Assembly: GCA_017438085.1 (NCBI GenBank)
Contig: JAFRWH010000123.1
Coordinates: 1 to 8,261, forward strand
Length of the DNA stretch: 8,261 nucleotides
From: Bacillota bacterium
Lineage (GTDB): Bacteria; Bacillota_A; Clostridia; Peptostreptococcales; Anaerovoracaceae
Direction of reading: 5' to 3'
The notes under the pieces: model-generated
Seen by the model: the letters and a program-made list of their open reading frames with translations, nothing else
Told to the model about the DNA's origin: nothing
Database searches by the model: none
Program-made: the position numbers and the translations under genes
In this document: in pieces, positions 6,162-8,261 of the stretch
Position numbering within the stretch: the stretch's first letter is position 1
Layout: every line of letters begins with the position of its first letter

Positions 6162-7232
6162 ATGGCATCACAGGTAACAAATTATAAATGTCCTTCCTGC
6201 GGAGGCCCGCTGCGTTTCGATGAAACTCTGGGCAAGCTCCAGTGCGATTTCTGCGGCAGCATATTCACTACCGAAGACGTCGAGGCAATGTTCGCCGAAG
6301 CCGATAAGGCAGCTGAAGAGGCGAAGGAAAAGGAATACAGTTCAGAAGGACTGGATCCGGATCTGAGAGCCTACAGCTGCCCATCCTGCGGCGCCGAGCT
6401 TGTAATGGACGCAACAACGGCAGCCGGCTCCTGCCCCTACTGCGCAAACCCGACCATAGTGCCCAAGACCCTGGAGGGAGAGTTCAAACCGGACTACATC
6501 ATTCCCTTCAAGTTCGATAAAAAGGCCGCCATGGACGCTCTTAACGCGCATTACAAGGGTAAGAAGCTGCTCCCGAAGGTCTTCGCGGATCAGAATCATA
6601 TAGAAGAGATAAAGGGCGTCTATGTTCCCTTCTGGCTCTACAGCGGCACCGCCTACGGCGATGCGGATTTCAACGGCGAAAGAGTTTCCACTCACCGCGA
6701 GGGAGAGGAAGAAGTAGTTGTAACAGAGCATTTCAGGCTGCACCGCTCCGGTAATGTGGACTTCGTCCGCATCCCTGTTGACGGTTCCACCAAAATGCCT
6801 GATGCCCACATGGATTCCATAGAACCCTTCAGCTATGCAGAGCTCAAACCCTTCTCCAAGGCATATCTGCCCGGCTTCATGGCCGAGGTCTACGATGTGG
6901 ATGCCAACACAGCATCAGAGCGCTCGGAGTACAGACTCAGAAAGAGCGTCATCGAAGGCCTTGAGGAGAGCTGCAGAGGCTTTGGCGCCGTATCCGCTAT
7001 AGGGACACCCAGTGTAAACATGGATGTGAAGAACGTGGAATATGCTATGCTGCCGGTATGGATGCTGGCCACCAGATGGAAGGATGAGACCTATCTCTTC
7101 GCCATGAATGGTCAGACCGGAAAGCTGATTGGAGATCTTCCGGTGGATAAAGGCCGCTTCTGGGCTCAGACCGCCATCACTTTCGGCGCAGTATTTGCAG
7201 CTATAGCCGCCGCAGGCTTTTTCCTGATGTAG
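6162..7232 (+). CDS. ydjG: Double zinc-ribbon protein with C-terminal membrane anchor (YdjG-like)
   Basis: The 356-residue protein starts with zinc ribbon C10-x2-C13/C28-x2-C31, a Glu/Lys/Ala-rich linker, then a second ribbon C73-x2-C76/C91-x2-C94. The long middle part (about 100-325) begins FKPDYIIPFKFDKKAAMDAL and includes GVYVPFWLYSG and VEYAMLPVWMLATRW, features of the YdjG-like zinc-ribbon family that databases sometimes mislabel as PriA or TFIIB-like. Residues 334-356 are one hydrophobic helix at the very C-terminus, so the bulk is predicted cytosolic and tail-anchored. AAAGGAG (6145-6151) lies 10 nt before ATG; the gap from the SPFH gene is 29 bp. In B. subtilis the membrane-bound YdjG-YdjH pair is reported to help bring YdjI and PspA to the membrane; the same role here is inference. 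I see no helicase or replication motifs. Confidence 0.8.
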   Translation: MASQVTNYKCPSCGGPLRFDETLGKLQCDFCGSIFTTEDVEAMFAEADKAAEEAKEKEYSSEGLDPDLRAYSCPSCGAELVMDATTAAGSCPYCANPTIVPKTLEGEFKPDYIIPFKFDKKAAMDALNAHYKGKKLLPKVFADQNHIEEIKGVYVPFWLYSGTAYGDADFNGERVSTHREGEEEVVVTEHFRLHRSGNVDFVRIPVDGSTKMPDAHMDSIEPFSYAELKPFSKAYLPGFMAEVYDVDANTASERSEYRLRKSVIEGLEESCRGFGAVSAIGTPSVNMDVKNVEYAMLPVWMLATRWKDETYLFAMNGQTGKLIGDLPVDKGRFWAQTAITFGAVFAAIAAAGFFLM

Positions 7233-7242
7233 GAGGTGGAGC

Positions 7243-8067
7243 ATGAACAAAAGAATTTTTGGCGTGATTCTCAGCCTTCTGCTGGTACTCAGCTGCTGCA
7301 GTTTCGTTTTCGCCCAGGGCGAAGATTACATGTATTATGTAACAGACCAGGCGGGACTGCTGAGCGAAGCCGAATGGGATAAGCTGGAGGACAAAGCTTA
7401 TGAGCTGTCTGAAAAGCTAAATGTAGGCATTTACATCGTAACTGTTCAGAATATGGCCGATTACGGTTATTACGACATCGAACAGTTTACCCAGGACCTT
7501 TATGAAGCCAATGACTGCGGCCTTGGGGACGACAGGGATGGTATCATGCTCTGCCTGAGCATGAATAGCAGGGATTACGATATCGATGCTCACGGCCACT
7601 TCTCCAACTATGCCTTTACCGACTATGGCAAGGAAAAACTTGCCGGCACTTTCCTGGATGACTTCAGAACCAACAAATGGTATGAGGGCTTCGATGACTT
7701 CCTGGATAAGTGCGAAAGCATGATAATCCAGGCGGCTCAGGGCAATCCTGTGGATGTTCCGGGTTCTGAACCCATGAGCGCAGGCGAGAGAGCCGGTGTC
7801 TCCGCAGGCGCAGGCGGCGTGATCGCCAGCATAGTTGCCTTCATCAGAGGCCTGGCACTTAAGGGCTCCATGAAGAGCGCGCGCGAAGCTACCAGCGCCG
7901 GAGGATATCTTTCCGGCAATGTGCACTTCACCAATATGGACAACATTCTGATCAACAGAGATATCGTAAGGAGACCTGCTCCGGCGCCTGTTAGGGCCGG
8001 AGGCGGAGGAGGGGGCGGCACGACCATCAACTCAGCCGGCCACTCCCATCACAGCGGCAAGTTCTGA
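7243..8067 (+). CDS. ydjH: TPM-domain protein with signal peptide and membrane helix (YdjH-like)
   Basis: This 274-residue protein has an N-terminal signal (KR then a hydrophobic core, residues 5-23) with a likely signal peptidase I site VFA24-Q25; Cys18-Cys19 make a poor lipobox a less likely alternative. The TPM domain spans about 29-165, beginning VTDQAGLLSEAEWDKLE and including NVGIYIVTVQNM, DDRDGIMLCLSMNSRDYDI and a late acidic helix. A short hydrophobic stretch at 184-201 should cross the membrane, followed by basic sequence and a tail with PAPAPVR, seven consecutive Gly, and HSHHSGKF. The TPM domain is then outside and the tail inside. TPM domains (YgcG, psb32 relatives) are associated with membrane-protein complexes. 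AGGAGG (7231-7236) overlaps the previous stop codon, so translation is probably coupled. This is the last gene before a terminator. Confidence 0.85.
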   Translation: MNKRIFGVILSLLLVLSCCSFVFAQGEDYMYYVTDQAGLLSEAEWDKLEDKAYELSEKLNVGIYIVTVQNMADYGYYDIEQFTQDLYEANDCGLGDDRDGIMLCLSMNSRDYDIDAHGHFSNYAFTDYGKEKLAGTFLDDFRTNKWYEGFDDFLDKCESMIIQAAQGNPVDVPGSEPMSAGERAGVSAGAGGVIASIVAFIRGLALKGSMKSAREATSAGGYLSGNVHFTNMDNILINRDIVRRPAPAPVRAGGGGGGGTTINSAGHSHHSGKF

Positions 8068-8147
8068 TTCCAAGCGGGCTCCTGCCGCAGTGTGTGCAGC
8101 ACAGATCTCGTAAAGGGACAGGCTATAAACCAAGGATAAAATAAACA

Positions 8148-8180
8148 AATCGGGCAAAACCACTTGCCCGATTTTGTTTT
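8148..8180 (+). terminator. Rho-independent terminator after the ydjH-like gene
   Basis: AATCGGGCAA (8148-8157) pairs perfectly with TTGCCCGATT (8164-8173) around a 6-nt loop, and the 3' arm runs into TTTTGTTTT (8172-8180). It lies 80 bp after the stop codon and should end the operon transcript. Confidence 0.9.
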
Positions 8181-8192
8181 GGGTGATAAAAT
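8164..8192 (+). promoter_or_regulatory. Probable tRNA promoter overlapping the terminator
   Basis: TTGCCC (8164-8169) and TAAAAT (8187-8192) are separated by 17 bp and match the sigma-A consensus at 4 of 6 and 5 of 6. The -35 element is the 3' arm of the terminator. Transcription would start near 8199, giving a precursor leader of about 37 nt before the tRNA. Confidence 0.5.
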
Positions 8193-8203
8193 ATTTCTGT
8201 TTT

Positions 8204-8216
8204 GGGGCATTAGCTC
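8204..8216 (+). repeat. 13-bp copy of the tRNA 5' end, upstream of the tRNA
   Basis: GGGGCATTAGCTC here is identical to 8236-8248, the acceptor strand, positions 8-9 and first D-stem strand of the tRNA, offset by 32 bp. The sequence after it (CGGGACA) could be a decayed D-loop lacking four bases. The rest of a tRNA is absent, so this is a truncated duplicate or a leftover from deletion of a neighbouring tRNA. Confidence 0.85.
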
Positions 8217-8235
8217 CGGGACAATAAAAAAGCAT

Positions 8236-8261
8236 GGGGCATTAGCTCAGCTGGGAGAGCG
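8236..8261 (+). tRNA. tRNA 5' part, probably tRNA-Ala, cut by the window end
   Basis: Acceptor strand GGGGCAT (8236-8242), TA at positions 8-9, D-stem GCTC (8245-8248), D-loop AGCTGGGA, D-stem GAGC (8257-8260) and G26 are all in place. The GGGGCAT start with this D-arm is typical of bacterial tRNA-Ala, but the anticodon lies outside the window, and tRNA-Val has a similar D-arm. Confidence 0.85.

Noticed and set aside
6162..6450. Replication or helicase (PriA-like) function for the double zinc-ribbon protein
   Set aside because: Only the zinc ribbons resemble such proteins; there are no Walker or helicase motifs, and the protein ends in a membrane helix.
8032..8235. 67-codon open frame on the minus strand across the 3' intergenic region
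   Set aside because: It runs through the terminator and tRNA leader, has no good ribosome site and no family resemblance.

Overview
The window looks like chromosome of an anaerobic Gram-positive bacterium of the Clostridia type (Bacillota). The reasons are strong AGGAGG-type ribosome sites, Firmicutes-like NrdR, cytidylate kinase and RF3 sequences, roughly balanced GC, AGA/AGG arginine codons, and a gene trio resembling Bacillus subtilis ydjI/ydjG/ydjH. I cannot name the genus from sequence alone.

Layout. Positions 1-98 (minus strand) hold the 5' end of prfC, the gene for peptide chain release factor 3. Positions 99-371 are a divergent intergenic region. It carries a good sigma-A promoter with a near-perfect NrdR box between its -35 and -10 elements, two small inverted repeats in the nrdR leader, and, on the prfC side, a strong ribosome site followed by a bare AUG-UAG start-stop. 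Positions 372-4901 (plus strand) form a tight run: nrdR (repressor of ribonucleotide reductase genes), cmk (CMP/dCMP kinase), and a 1099-residue lipoprotein that overlaps cmk by 4 bases. The lipoprotein carries an FG-GAP/VCBS-type calcium-binding propeller that appears to be inserted into a polysaccharide-deacetylase-like barrel. Positions 4921-8067 carry an SPFH-domain protein with two tandem C-terminal zinc ribbons (YdjI-like), a double zinc-ribbon protein with a C-terminal membrane anchor (YdjG-like), and a secreted or membrane TPM-domain protein (YdjH-like). Positions 8068-8147 show nothing I can support. An intrinsic terminator follows at 8148-8180 and overlaps the likely promoter of a tRNA gene, probably tRNA-Ala, that starts at 8236 and runs off the window. 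A 13-base copy of that tRNA's 5' end lies 32 bp upstream of it.

How the genes fit together. NrdR senses ATP/dATP and represses ribonucleotide reductase; Cmk supplies CDP, a reductase substrate. The NrdR box at the head of this run suggests that NrdR controls itself and cmk. The YdjI/G/H-like proteins are a membrane-associated stress module; in B. subtilis they act with PspA, which is not in this window. The large lipoprotein lies 19 bp upstream of the module and may be its extracytoplasmic partner, or may simply share the transcript. No transposase, phage gene or CRISPR array was seen. The most unusual object is the chimeric lipoprotein and its pairing with the Ydj module.
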